Source of the DNA: Thermohalobaculum sp039821125
Lineage (GTDB): Bacteria > Pseudomonadota > Alphaproteobacteria > Rhodobacterales > Rhodobacteraceae
Reading direction: 5' to 3'
Length of the DNA stretch: 64,000 bases
Assembly (NCBI GenBank): GCA_039821125.1
Contig: JBCBOR010000017.1
Coordinates: 6,119 to 70,118, forward strand
A model generated the notes under the pieces. The model ran no database searches. It had not been told where the DNA came from and was given only the letters and a program-made list of their open reading frames with translations. Made by a program: the position numbers and the translations under genes. Below, in pieces: positions 41,856 to 51,394 of the stretch (positions are counted from its first letter, which is position 1; each line of letters starts with the position of its first letter).

Positions 41856-44105
41856 CTATCCCGCAATCGCAGGGCGCGCGAGGATCGATCGGTGCAGCGC
41901 ATCATTGGCGATCAGGCGTCCGGGAAGCCAATCCGCCAGTTCCTCCGGCGTCATCGTCGGCGCGATCGCGAGGCCCTGCAGCTCCGTAACCCCGAGCCTG
42001 CGCAGCGCCTTGATCTGCTCCTTGGTCTCGACACCCTTGCCGACCACCGACAGCCCGAGGCTTTGCCCGGCGCTGAGCGCGGCACGCACCAGCAACCCGT
42101 CCTCGTCAGACAGCACACCGTCGCGGACGCCGTTCATGACACCGCGGCTGATCTTGACCTGACTGGCGCGGGTTCGGGCCAGCAATTTGATCGCGCCCGA
42201 TGCGTCGCCAAAGGAATCGACCACCGTCGGATGGCCAAGATCACGCAGCCTCTGGAGATTGGCGATCACCGCATCGGCACCGCGACCGACACAGTCGCTT
42301 TCGCTGACCTCGATCGCAAGGTTCTCCGGCGCCAACCCTGCATTGTCGATCCGCCAGTTCATCTGGTCGATCATGCCCGCCGACAGGATCTGCGAGCGTG
42401 AGAGATTGAGATGCAGCACCGGCAGATCCTGCCCGGCCAAGCGGAATTTGCGGACCTCGTTGCAGCCGCATTCCAGGACCTGAAGCGCCAACTCATCCAG
42501 CAGCTGATACGCTTCTGCCGCGGGCAGGAACGCATCCGGCAGCATCATCCCGAGGTCGGGGTGCTGCCAGCGTGCCAGCATCTCGATCCCTGTAACGGCA
42601 TCGGAGGAGACGTCGACAATCGGTTGGAAGTGAACGACAAACTCGTCGAAGGCCAAGCCACGCGTGATGTCGCGCGATATCTTGGCCTTATCCTCGCGCC
42701 GCCGCCCCATGGACGCATCAAAGAGGCGATAGTCGTTGCGACCGGTGCTCTTGACATCGCCAAGCGCGATGTCTGCCTTGTGCAGCAGGTCTTCCAGATC
42801 TGTACTCTGCGGGTCGAAGAGCTCCTGCACCGCACCGACGCTGGCACCGATGGTGCAGGGATGCTCCTCGTACATCATCGGGCTCTGAAACTGCGCGATG
42901 ATCCGGGCGCCGAGCGTCTCGAGCGCGGCCTCCCCCGGAATATCCGGAAGGATGACGACGAACTCATCTCCGCCAATCCGCGCAAGAAGATCGCCGCGCC
43001 GGATCACGTTGGACATCCGGGTGCTGGCTTCTTTGAGAACAAAGTCCCCGGCATCGTGGCCGAGCGTGTCGTTGACCGTCTTGAAGTGGTCGAGGTCGAT
43101 GTGCATCACCCCGAGCATGGTGCCGCCGATCCCGGGTCGCTGGCGACAGATCGAGAAAAACTCCGACAGACCGCGCCTGTTCGGCAGACCTGTCAACGCG
43201 TCCGTCAGGGCCATCTGCTCCATCGTGGCCTTCGTGTCGACCACATTGCGCATGGCCGTCCGAAACACCTCGAGGCTGCGGGACAGATCCCCGAGTTCGT
43301 CACGGCGGGTATGGGGGCGAATGTCGACATCAAGATTGCCCTGCGCCAGCGCCCGCATCGCCAGCGAGATTTCCCGCAGCGTTGACGCGAACGACGAGGA
43401 CAGAATCGCCGAGACGGCCAGGATGCCAAGGGTCAGGATCAGCATCACCACCAGCGCCACTTCCTCGCGCGCCGCGGTCTGATCGACGATTTCCTTTGAG
43501 TTGCTGACCGCGTGTTTGTGCGCCCGGTCGAGCAGCAGGCTGAGGAAATGCGTGATCCTGCCGTTCAGTTCGATGAACTCGGCAACCTCATCGCTTTCTC
43601 CGGACAGATCGCCGTTGACGATGTCGAGCGCACGGTCATGCCACTGATCGACCACTGTGGTGATGTTGCGCAGGCTGTCCTTCGAGATGTCGTCAACGCC
43701 GAGCAGGTCAAAGCGCCGAAGCGCAAGGTGAACCCGGCTGACGTTCAGTTGCAACTCGCCCAAAAATGCGTCGCGCACCTCCGCATCGATGCCGCCGCTG
43801 CCGATGACTTGCGTGACGATCAGATTGACCCGGGTCAGGTTGGTGTTCGCGTTCATCGCGAGACCGATCACCTCGAGGCTCGTGTCCTGCGAGGCCGTGA
43901 TCTCCCGATTGTCCGCATCGACCAGGTGAAGCAGGTAGGTGTCCGAGATCACGGTCACGGACCCAACCAGCAACACAGGCATCAGGATACGCATCCGCAC
44001 CCCGAAGAGCGCCGCCCTCAAAGCAGGCAGCTCGATCGCTCGTCGCCATGCGCCAAGGAGGCCAAACATGATCCGCCAAAATTGTTCCCGTGTGGAGGCG
44101 AGCAT
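41856..44105 (-). CDS. Membrane GGDEF-EAL protein with intact GGDEF and degenerate EAL
   Basis: A 749-residue c-di-GMP signalling protein: a membrane helix at about 38-60, a periplasmic four-helix sensor region, a second helix (VALVVMLILTLGILAVSAIL, near 220), a HAMP domain, then GGDEF with RIGGDEFVVIL intact. The EAL domain keeps GIEMLARW but has lost catalytic residues: VVDSFGD where DDFG is expected, KISRG for KID, and GKGVET for EGVE. It should therefore make c-di-GMP or sense it, but not hydrolyse it. Monocistronic, divergent from the peptide transporter. Confidence 0.92.
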   Translation of the reverse strand: MLASTREQFWRIMFGLLGAWRRAIELPALRAALFGVRMRILMPVLLVGSVTVISDTYLLHLVDADNREITASQDTSLEVIGLAMNANTNLTRVNLIVTQVIGSGGIDAEVRDAFLGELQLNVSRVHLALRRFDLLGVDDISKDSLRNITTVVDQWHDRALDIVNGDLSGESDEVAEFIELNGRITHFLSLLLDRAHKHAVSNSKEIVDQTAAREEVALVVMLILTLGILAVSAILSSSFASTLREISLAMRALAQGNLDVDIRPHTRRDELGDLSRSLEVFRTAMRNVVDTKATMEQMALTDALTGLPNRRGLSEFFSICRQRPGIGGTMLGVMHIDLDHFKTVNDTLGHDAGDFVLKEASTRMSNVIRRGDLLARIGGDEFVVILPDIPGEAALETLGARIIAQFQSPMMYEEHPCTIGASVGAVQELFDPQSTDLEDLLHKADIALGDVKSTGRNDYRLFDASMGRRREDKAKISRDITRGLAFDEFVVHFQPIVDVSSDAVTGIEMLARWQHPDLGMMLPDAFLPAAEAYQLLDELALQVLECGCNEVRKFRLAGQDLPVLHLNLSRSQILSAGMIDQMNWRIDNAGLAPENLAIEVSESDCVGRGADAVIANLQRLRDLGHPTVVDSFGDASGAIKLLARTRASQVKISRGVMNGVRDGVLSDEDGLLVRAALSAGQSLGLSVVGKGVETKEQIKALRRLGVTELQGLAIAPTMTPEELADWLPGRLIANDALHRSILARPAIAG

Positions 44106-44350
44106 CAGCGCTTTTTGTTGAGAAACAGCGAACGCCTCGGGCCAACCGGGTCTTTGCCGCGAGAATTATATGTCGAGTTTTAAGAGCGGCCTTCTCACAG
44201 GCCCGGCAGATGTCGTTTTGGCCTGCTGATCTGGCGTAAACCGGCCATGCCGCCGTCAGAATACCTTCAAGTTGATCCTTGGCTTGGGCTGACCGCCATG
44301 TTTAGCTGGCCAGACAAACATAATTTGTACCTGCGGGTAGGGAGAGACAC

Positions 44351-46003
44351 ATGACCCGAAAGATGATGACCGACCGGTCGCTACACCCATGGGCGGAAAA
44401 GATCGCCGAGGGGTTCCGGGCGGGCAAGATGGACCGCCGCGAATATCTCGCCTCGATGATGGGGCTGGGTGTGACCGCAGCGACCGCGTTTACGATGGGC
44501 GGCATCGCCATGCCGACCCCGGCATCGGCTGATGACCACGCCAAGAAAGGCGGCACGCTGCGCATGTCGATGCTGGTCAAGGCGTTCAAGGATCCGCGCA
44601 CCTTCGACTGGACCGAAATGGCCAATGTGGGCCGGCAATGCAATGAATACCTCGTACGCTGGAACGCCGATTTCACCTTCGAAGGCCAGCTCGTCGAAAG
44701 CTGGGAAGTCTCGGACGATGCCAAGAGCTACGTTCTGAACGTCCGCAAGGGCGTGAAATGGTCAAACGGCGAGGACTTCACCGCCGATGACGTGATCTTC
44801 AACATGAACCGCTGGTGCGAGTCCGAAGTCGAGGGCAACTCGATGGCCAGCCGGATGAACGCGCTGATCGACGAGGGCACCAAGAAAGCCCGCGATGGCG
44901 CAATCGAGAAAGTCGACAGCCATACGGTCAAGCTGAACCTGAACTCAGCCGACATCACGCTGATCGCGGGCATGTGCGACTATCCCGCACTGATCATGCA
45001 TTCGAGCTACGATGGCGGAACCGACCCCGCGGCAGCGCTGGCCATCGGCACCGGGCCCTATGAGCTGGTCGACTATCAGGTCGATATTCGCGCCGAAGTG
45101 AAACGCCGCGAAGGCCATGAGTGGTGGGGCGGCGAGCCCTATCTCGATGGAGCGATCTGGACGGATTACGGCACCGATCCGACGGCCGAGATCGCGGCCT
45201 TCGAATCCGAAGAAGTCGATTGCAACTACGAGACCTCGCCGGACAGCCTCGACCAGATCGAAGCGATCGGCATCGGCACCGCCTCGATTGCGACCGGCGC
45301 CACGATTGTCGCGCGGATGAATGTCGGCAACGCGCCTTACGACAACGAGAAGGTGCGCCTTGGCATTCAGGCCTCGGTCGACAACTCGATCGTGCTGCAA
45401 CTGGGGATCAACGGCACCGGGCAACCGGCCGAAAACCACCATGTCGGCCCGATGCATATCGAATATGCCGAGTTGCCGCCCATCGGTCGCGACGTCGAGA
45501 AATCGAAAGCGCTGTTGGCGGAAGCCGGTCACAGCGAGACCGAGTTCGAGTTGATCTCGCTGGATGACGACTGGCGCCGCAACACCACCGATGCCATCGC
45601 CGCGCAAATGCGCGACGCCGGGATCAAGGTGAAGCGGACGATCATTCCCGGCTCGACCTTCTGGAACGACTGGACCAAGTATCCGTTCTCGACCACCAAC
45701 TGGAACCCGCGCCCGCTGGGCGTTCAGGTTCTGGCCCTTGCCTACAAGGGCGGTGTTGCGTGGAACGAAAGCGGCTACAACGATGCCGAGTTCGATGCGC
45801 TGCTCGACGAGGCTCTGGCCACCCCGGATGTCGACAAGCGCCGCGAGATCATGGCCAAGATCCAGGCAAACCTGCAGGGATCCGGCGTCATCATCCAGCC
45901 TTTCTGGCGCAACATCTACCGCAGCGCCAACGAGACCGTGAAGGGCTATGGCGCGCACCAGGGGCGCGAGTTCCACATGGACAAGGTGTGGCTCGACACC
46001 TGA
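44351..46003 (+). CDS. Oligopeptide/dipeptide-type ABC transporter substrate-binding protein (Tat-exported)
   Basis: A 550-residue periplasmic binding protein of SBP family 5. The N-terminus has a twin-arginine signal: DRREYLASMMGLG followed by a hydrophobic stretch and an ASADD cleavage region near residue 62. The mature part shows the family 5 signature VRKGVKWSNGEDFTADDVIF. Such proteins bind peptides, opines or other small solutes, and the ligand cannot be read here. The start is preceded by GGGTAGGGAGAGACAC. A strong terminator follows, so the binding protein is likely made in excess over the permeases. Confidence 0.93.
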   Translation: MTRKMMTDRSLHPWAEKIAEGFRAGKMDRREYLASMMGLGVTAATAFTMGGIAMPTPASADDHAKKGGTLRMSMLVKAFKDPRTFDWTEMANVGRQCNEYLVRWNADFTFEGQLVESWEVSDDAKSYVLNVRKGVKWSNGEDFTADDVIFNMNRWCESEVEGNSMASRMNALIDEGTKKARDGAIEKVDSHTVKLNLNSADITLIAGMCDYPALIMHSSYDGGTDPAAALAIGTGPYELVDYQVDIRAEVKRREGHEWWGGEPYLDGAIWTDYGTDPTAEIAAFESEEVDCNYETSPDSLDQIEAIGIGTASIATGATIVARMNVGNAPYDNEKVRLGIQASVDNSIVLQLGINGTGQPAENHHVGPMHIEYAELPPIGRDVEKSKALLAEAGHSETEFELISLDDDWRRNTTDAIAAQMRDAGIKVKRTIIPGSTFWNDWTKYPFSTTNWNPRPLGVQVLALAYKGGVAWNESGYNDAEFDALLDEALATPDVDKRREIMAKIQANLQGSGVIIQPFWRNIYRSANETVKGYGAHQGREFHMDKVWLDT

Positions 46004-46017
46004 TCTGACCTGACGAC

Positions 46018-46044
46018 AAGGGCGGCCCCGCGCCGCCCTTTTTC
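46018..46044 (+). terminator. Intrinsic terminator after the binding-protein gene
   Basis: AAGGGCGGC-CCCGC-GCCGCCCTT is a perfect 9-bp stem with a 5-base loop, followed by TTTC. It lies between the binding-protein gene and the first permease of the same operon, a usual means of partial read-through that sets transporter stoichiometry. Confidence 0.88.
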
Positions 46045-46103
46045 TTTCCCTGCGACCGCCTGCTTGTCTCCAGACCGGTGGGATCAGCGAAAAGGGGTCT
46101 GAC

Positions 46104-47048
46104 ATGCTGATGTTCGTCCTGAAACGGATCGGCACCATGCTGCTGACCATCGTCGTGCTGACGATGATCGTGTTCTACATGGTCAACTTGCCCGGCAATC
46201 TCGAAAAGCTGGCCAAGACCGAAGGCAACATGCGCATGACCGACGCCGAGGTCGCCACGTGGCTGGACGACCAGGGTTTCAACCGCCCGTTCCTGACCCG
46301 CTATGGCGAGTGGATCGTCGGCACGGCGCAGGGCGACATGGGCTGGAGCCGCACCGCCCGCAAGCCGGTCTCCGAGGTCGTGGGTGAGCGCCTCGGCTAT
46401 ACCGGCATTCTCATGTTCTGGGTGATGATCACGATGGTGCCCATGGCGCTGATCATCGGGGTCATGGCCGGGATGCGCGAGGGATCGACGCTGGACAGGG
46501 GGCTTTCCGTCACCTCCATCGCATCGACATCCGCGCCGGAATACGTCACCGGCATTGTCTTCACCGTCATCTTTGCATCCTCACTGGGCTGGCTGAAGGG
46601 CTCCGCTGCCACAGCGATCTCCAAGGGCGTGACGTTCGAGAACTTCACCCTGCCCGTCATCACCATGGCGCTCTATGGCATGGGCTACATCGCCCGCATG
46701 ACCCGGGCGAGCATGGCCGAGGTAATGACCTCGCAATACATCCGGACGGCCCGGCTGAAGGGTCTGAACTTCCGCACGGTTGTCCTGAAGCACGCGTTGA
46801 GGAACGCGCTGATCGCCCCTTTCACGGTGATCATGCTGCAGTTCCCCTGGCTTCTGACCGGCGTCGTGATCGTCGAGACGATGTTCAACTACAAGGGCTT
46901 CGGCTGGACGCTGGTGAACGCGGCGGGAAACAACGACATTGATCTCTTGCTGGCAATCAGTTGGGTCGCGGTGATCGTCGTCCTGCTGACACAACTGATC
47001 TCGGATATCGGATATGCGTACCTGAACCCGCGCATCCGCGTGAAGTAA
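46104..47048 (+). CDS. ABC transporter permease, DppB type
   Basis: A 314-residue inner-membrane permease with six helices. The N-terminal helix KRIGTMLLTIVVLTMIVFYM is typical of DppB/OppB, and the cytoplasmic EAA loop is visible in YIRTARLKGLNFRTVVLKHA (ARxKGLxxxxVxxxHAxRNA). Forms the channel with the following permease. The ATG follows AAAAGGGGTCTGAC. Confidence 0.92.
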   Translation: MLMFVLKRIGTMLLTIVVLTMIVFYMVNLPGNLEKLAKTEGNMRMTDAEVATWLDDQGFNRPFLTRYGEWIVGTAQGDMGWSRTARKPVSEVVGERLGYTGILMFWVMITMVPMALIIGVMAGMREGSTLDRGLSVTSIASTSAPEYVTGIVFTVIFASSLGWLKGSAATAISKGVTFENFTLPVITMALYGMGYIARMTRASMAEVMTSQYIRTARLKGLNFRTVVLKHALRNALIAPFTVIMLQFPWLLTGVVIVETMFNYKGFGWTLVNAAGNNDIDLLLAISWVAVIVVLLTQLISDIGYAYLNPRIRVK

Positions 47049-47067
47049 CGGACGCCGGGGGGACGGC

Positions 47068-48279
47068 ATGGAAACCATCTCGACACTCGAGATCATTCTC
47101 TACTCGCTGATCCGGTTCTGGCCGGTCTGGCTCGCCATGGCGCTATCGCTGGGGGCGGGTTACGTCTATCGCGAGCGGCTTGGCGTCTTCGGGCGTCTCT
47201 ACGGCTCGCCGGTCGGACTGGCCGGTGTCGCCATCGTGATGTTCTGGTTCTTCACCGCGCTCTTTGCCGATTTCATTGCTGTGATGGGCCCGCTGGAGCA
47301 GAGCTTCACCTTCGGGATGAAGAAGGCCCTGCCCGGGACGATCGACAACGAGAACAACATCGTCTTCCTCTGGGGCGGCGACAACCTGGCCCGCGATATC
47401 TTCAGCCGCATCGTCTATGGCAGCCGGATCGTTCTGATCATCGCGCCTGCCGCGACGCTGATCGCCTACATGGTCGGGTCCACGCTGGGTCTGCCGGCCG
47501 GATACTATCTCGGCTGGATGGACACGGCGATGAGCTTTCTCGCCAACCTCGTCCTGGCCTTCCCGGTGATCCTGCTCTTCTATCTTCTGGTGACGCCCGA
47601 GGTGCGCAACCCGGTCCCGGTCGACTTCGGCCTCTTCTCGCTGCCGTGGTCGATCCCGATCGGCATGGCGGCGCTGTTCTTCCTGTTCCCGATCATCTTT
47701 CTCTGCCTGATGTGGTGGTCGAAGTACGAGAAAGCGGGCGGGCGCCTAACCCTCTATCTCGGCCTGACCATCGGGATCGGGGTGTGGGTCTATTCGCAGA
47801 CCGTGTTTGGGTTCGAATGGCTGGGGCCGTACCTGTCGCCCTTCACCCTCGATCCGAACGAGTTGAACGTGTTCGCTGCCGTGGTGCTCGGCTCCTCGCC
47901 GGGCGTCTTCCGGATCGTGCGCGGCCTGACCATGGACATCAAGACCCGGGACTATGTGGCCGCGGCCCAGACCCGGGGTGAGCGTCCCTGGTACATCATG
48001 CTGTGGGAGATCCTGCCCAACGCCCGCGGGCCGCTGATCGTCGATTTCTGCCTGCGCATCGGGTACACGACGATCCTGCTCGGCACCCTCGGCTTCTTCG
48101 GCCTCGGCCTGCAGCCGGAAAGCCCGGATTGGGGTTCGATGATCAATCATGGCCGGTCCTTCGTGCGTCTTTTCAAGACGGTGCACATCGCACTTTTCCC
48201 CGCGATTGCCCTAATGACGCTCGTTCTTGGTCTCAATCTGATGGCAGACGGGTTGCGTGAGGAAAGTCTGAAGGATTGA
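47068..48279 (+). CDS. ABC transporter permease, DppC type
   Basis: A 403-residue permease, longer than common DppC proteins (about 300) because of an extra hydrophobic N-terminus and a loop with two additional helices (around residues 190-260). The EAA loop reads DYVAAAQTRGERPWYIMLWE and NARGPLIVDFCLRIGYTTIL follows. Starts 19 bases after the DppB-type gene after CGGGGGGACGGC. Confidence 0.92.
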   Translation: METISTLEIILYSLIRFWPVWLAMALSLGAGYVYRERLGVFGRLYGSPVGLAGVAIVMFWFFTALFADFIAVMGPLEQSFTFGMKKALPGTIDNENNIVFLWGGDNLARDIFSRIVYGSRIVLIIAPAATLIAYMVGSTLGLPAGYYLGWMDTAMSFLANLVLAFPVILLFYLLVTPEVRNPVPVDFGLFSLPWSIPIGMAALFFLFPIIFLCLMWWSKYEKAGGRLTLYLGLTIGIGVWVYSQTVFGFEWLGPYLSPFTLDPNELNVFAAVVLGSSPGVFRIVRGLTMDIKTRDYVAAAQTRGERPWYIMLWEILPNARGPLIVDFCLRIGYTTILLGTLGFFGLGLQPESPDWGSMINHGRSFVRLFKTVHIALFPAIALMTLVLGLNLMADGLREESLKD

Positions 48280-48282
48280 GAC

Positions 48283-48543
48283 ATGCGCACCCATATCGCT
48301 GTTGTGCTTGGCGCGACGCTGCTCGCGGCCTGCTCGACAACCATCGATCCGCGCATCGTCGTGAGCAACAACGATGCGGTGATGATCGAGACCTACTACT
48401 CGCGCGAAGGCTCGGAAGGCGAAGTGGTTGCGGCAAAGATGGCGACCGCCTACTGCGTCGAGCGCGAGTACACCTTCGCCGAGCGCACCAAGCGCTACAC
48501 CTATCAGCTTGGCACGATCACGCACGAGTTCGCCTGCAAGTAA
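48283..48543 (+). CDS. Small lipoprotein
   Basis: An 86-residue lipoprotein with lipobox LAAC at residues 14-17 and a short periplasmic domain that contains two further cysteines (YCVERE, FACK at the terminus) that could pair. Function unknown. It begins three bases after the permease stop, inside the transporter operon, so it is certainly co-transcribed with it. Confidence 0.8.
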   Translation: MRTHIAVVLGATLLAACSTTIDPRIVVSNNDAVMIETYYSREGSEGEVVAAKMATAYCVEREYTFAERTKRYTYQLGTITHEFACK

Positions 48544-48564
48544 CCTCGGCTTGGGCCCCGTGAT

Positions 48565-49005
48565 ATGAGCGGGGCGCAGACTGACATCCATCGCTGGAAC
48601 CCCGACAACGTCTGGGGCATCGGCGGATTTCCAATGCACCAGGGCGTGGCCGTGGTGGATGGCGTGACCGTCCACATCACCGGTCAGGTCGGCTGGACCG
48701 CTGATGGTACCCTGGTCGGTCCGGGTGATTCCGGTGCGCAGACCCACAAGGCGTTCGACAATATCGCCGCGATCCTGGCGCCCGTCGGCGGAACGATCGC
48801 CGATCTCGTCTCGCTCACGACCTTCTACGTGTACCCGGACGATATCCCGGCGATCCGGCAGGCCCGAGCCGAGCGCCTGTCACCTGAAACAGCACCGATC
48901 AGCACCGCCATTCAATGCGCGGGTCTTGTCGCGCCCGACCTGCTGGTCGAGTTGCATGGTATCGCCGTGATCCCGCATGACCGATTTCACCCGCCCGAGA
49001 GCTAG
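48565..49005 (+). CDS. RidA/YjgF-family protein
   Basis: A 146-residue single-domain protein of the RidA superfamily (VHITGQVGWTADGTLVGPGD; VSLTTFYVYPDD; LVELHGIAVIP). RidA proteins release ammonia from reactive enamine/imine intermediates or act on related substrates. The position where classical RidA has Arg105 reads ISTAIQCAGLVAPDLLVE, without the arginine, so it is one of the Rid subfamilies that may lack imine deaminase activity. It lies inside the peptide-transporter operon, 21 bases after the lipoprotein. Confidence 0.88.
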   Translation: MSGAQTDIHRWNPDNVWGIGGFPMHQGVAVVDGVTVHITGQVGWTADGTLVGPGDSGAQTHKAFDNIAAILAPVGGTIADLVSLTTFYVYPDDIPAIRQARAERLSPETAPISTAIQCAGLVAPDLLVELHGIAVIPHDRFHPPES

Positions 49006-49020
49006 GAAGATCCGAAAGTG

Positions 49021-49287
49021 ATGAATTATCTATCAGAACTTGGTGACTGGGTGGCACTCGCGGCGGTCTGCATTGCCACCGTTATGACACTCCATGCGCT
49101 GCCTCGGCTAACGACTTGGCTACATCGCCGTCTCAACATCAAGCCACATGGTTTGATCGGCAATACCTTCTATTTTCGAGATGGCACGAAAAGCAATGCG
49201 GCCGGAAGGGCGACCATCGCCATTCTGGTTGTTCTGACCCAGCTTGGCGCGCTCATACTGCTCTTTGCTTTTCTATTTCTAACATGA
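49021..49287 (+). CDS. Small two-helix membrane protein
   Basis: An 88-residue protein with a hydrophobic N-terminal helix (WVALAAVCIATVMTLHALP) and a C-terminal one (TIAILVVLTQLGALILLFAF), separated by a basic loop. Family not recognised. Codon use is unlike its neighbours: many A/T-ending codons (TTA-like CTA, TTT, ATA, CAT), so it may be a recent arrival in the operon. Either the ATG at 49021 or the GTG one codon earlier can start it. Confidence 0.65.
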   Translation: MNYLSELGDWVALAAVCIATVMTLHALPRLTTWLHRRLNIKPHGLIGNTFYFRDGTKSNAAGRATIAILVVLTQLGALILLFAFLFLT

Positions 49288-49324
49288 CGCGCGCTCACCA
49301 AATTTGTCCGAGGAGACCCTGGCC

Positions 49325-51394
49325 ATGAATGACCAGACACCGATCCTGGAAGTCGAGGACCTGAACATCTCGTTCTACACCCGTGCGGGGGAGATCCCGG
49401 CGGTCATGGACTTCTCGATGACGGTCATGCCGGGGGAGACGATGGGCCTCGTCGGCGAGTCCGGCTGCGGCAAGTCCACGGTCAGCCTCGGGATCATGCA
49501 GTATCTCGGCAAGAACGGGCGGATCAAATCCGGCTCGATCAAGTTCATGGGCCGGGACATGTCGACGTTCTCGGACGCCGAGTTGATGGACCTGCGCGGG
49601 TCCAAGATCGCGATGGTGTATCAGGAGCCGATGGCGTCCCTGAACCCCGCGATGAAGATCGGGCGCCAGCTCAACGAAGTGCTGACGGTGCACGAGGGGC
49701 TTAGCGAGACCGATGCCGCGAAACGCTCGGCTCAGATGCTGGACGCCGTGCGCCTGCCGGATCCCGACCGGATCATGGGCGCCTATCCGCATCAGCTTTC
49801 GGGCGGGCAGCAGCAACGCGTCGTGATTTCGATGGCGCTGCTCTCCCAGCCGCAATTGCTGCTGCTGGACGAGCCGACCACCGCTCTGGACGTGACGGTC
49901 GAAGCCGGCATCGTCGAACTGGTCAAGGATCTGGCCAAGGAATTCGGCACCTCGATGATCTTCGTCAGCCACAATCTCGGCCTGATCCTCGAGACCTGCG
50001 ACCGGATTACGGTGATGTACTCGGGTGAGGCGGTCGAGGAAGGCGATATTGCCACGGTCTTCGACAATATGCGCCATCCCTATACCAAGGGGCTGCTGCG
50101 CTCGATCCCCGTGCCGGGTGCGGACAAGTACGCACGCCCTCTGGTCGCGATCCCGGGGCAACTGCCCCTACCCCATGAACGCCCGGTCGGCTGCAATTTC
50201 GGGCCTCGCTGCTCGCACTATGTCGAGGAGACCTGCAACGCGGGCCTCATCAAGATGCACGAGGTCGGCACCCGACACTGGTCGCGTTGTGCCCGGATCG
50301 ACGAGATCGACTGGAACGCCGACGCCGATGCCGGAGAGGTCGATGAGCCGATCGAGGTCGGCGATGTCGTCGTCTCGGTCAGCGATCTCAAGAAGCATTA
50401 CGATGTCTCGACCGGCATGTTCGGCGGCGGTGACAAACGTACCGTGAAGGCGAACGAGGGCCTGAACTTCGATGCGCGCGAGGCCGAGACGGTGGCTATT
50501 GTGGGCGAATCCGGCTGTGGCAAGTCCACCTTCGCCAAGGTGCTGATGGGCCTCGAGACCGCGACCGATGGCCAGGTCAATCTCGGCAATCTCGACATTG
50601 GTCACCTGCCGGTCGAGCAGCGCGACGCCAAGACGGTCTCCTCGGTGCAGATGGTGTTCCAGAACCCGTTCGACACGCTGAACCCGTCCATGACCATCGG
50701 CGATCAGATCGTCCGCGTGCTGCAACAGTTCGAGATCGGCGACAGCGATCAGGATCGCCAGAACCGGATGCTGGAACTGCTGGATATGGTCAAGCTGCCG
50801 CGCGAATTCGCGAAACGGATGCCGCGCCAGCTCTCGGGCGGGCAGAAACAGCGCATCGGGATCGCGCGCGCCTTTGCCGGACGACCCAAGCTGGTGGTGG
50901 CGGACGAGCCGGTCTCGGCCCTCGACGTCTCGGTTCAGGCGGCGGTGACGAAACTGCTGACCGACATCCAGCGGGAAAGCCGGACAACCATGCTGTTCAT
51001 CTCCCACGATCTTGGCGTCGTGCGGTATCTCTCGGACCGGATCGTCGTGATGTATCTCGGCCGGATCATGGAGCAGGGCACGACCGAGGAGATCTTCGCC
51101 CCGCCCTATCACCCCTATACCGAGGCGTTGCTATCTGCCGTGCCCGTGGCCGACACCCACGTCAAGAAACGCCACGTGGTGCTGGAAGGCGAGTTGCCAT
51201 CGCCACTGAACCCCCTGCCCGGCTGTCCCTTCCAGACGCGTTGCCAGTACGTCATCCCCGGCAAATGCGATCAGGGCGAGGTCCCGGTGCGCAACATGGG
51301 CAACGGTCACCAGATCGCCTGCCACCTGTCGGAGGCGGATCTGAACGCCATGGAGCCGGTGATCGTGGTCGAGGACGCCGCCGCCGCCGGCTAG
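49325..51394 (+). CDS. Fused double ABC transporter ATPase (DppD-DppF type)
   Basis: A 689-residue protein with two complete ATPase modules. The first has Walker A GESGCGKST at residues 44-52, signature LSGGQQQR and Walker B LLLLDEPTT; the second has GESGCGKST near 390, LSGGQKQR and VVADEPVS. Each module ends in the oligopeptide/dipeptide-type C-terminal cysteine region (GCNFGPRCSHYVEETC; GCPFQTRCQYVIPGKC) seen in OppDF/DppDF. It energises the two upstream permeases. The ATG follows GAGGAGACCC. Its stop overlaps that of the convergent histidine kinase by four bases. Confidence 0.95.
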   Translation: MNDQTPILEVEDLNISFYTRAGEIPAVMDFSMTVMPGETMGLVGESGCGKSTVSLGIMQYLGKNGRIKSGSIKFMGRDMSTFSDAELMDLRGSKIAMVYQEPMASLNPAMKIGRQLNEVLTVHEGLSETDAAKRSAQMLDAVRLPDPDRIMGAYPHQLSGGQQQRVVISMALLSQPQLLLLDEPTTALDVTVEAGIVELVKDLAKEFGTSMIFVSHNLGLILETCDRITVMYSGEAVEEGDIATVFDNMRHPYTKGLLRSIPVPGADKYARPLVAIPGQLPLPHERPVGCNFGPRCSHYVEETCNAGLIKMHEVGTRHWSRCARIDEIDWNADADAGEVDEPIEVGDVVVSVSDLKKHYDVSTGMFGGGDKRTVKANEGLNFDAREAETVAIVGESGCGKSTFAKVLMGLETATDGQVNLGNLDIGHLPVEQRDAKTVSSVQMVFQNPFDTLNPSMTIGDQIVRVLQQFEIGDSDQDRQNRMLELLDMVKLPREFAKRMPRQLSGGQKQRIGIARAFAGRPKLVVADEPVSALDVSVQAAVTKLLTDIQRESRTTMLFISHDLGVVRYLSDRIVVMYLGRIMEQGTTEEIFAPPYHPYTEALLSAVPVADTHVKKRHVVLEGELPSPLNPLPGCPFQTRCQYVIPGKCDQGEVPVRNMGNGHQIACHLSEADLNAMEPVIVVEDAAAAG

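Noticed and set aside
44314..44328. ACAAA-CATAA-TTTGT inverted repeat and a CATAAT -10-like box before the transporter binding protein.
   Set aside because: The arms are only five bases and no -35 fits at normal spacing; too weak to list as a site.
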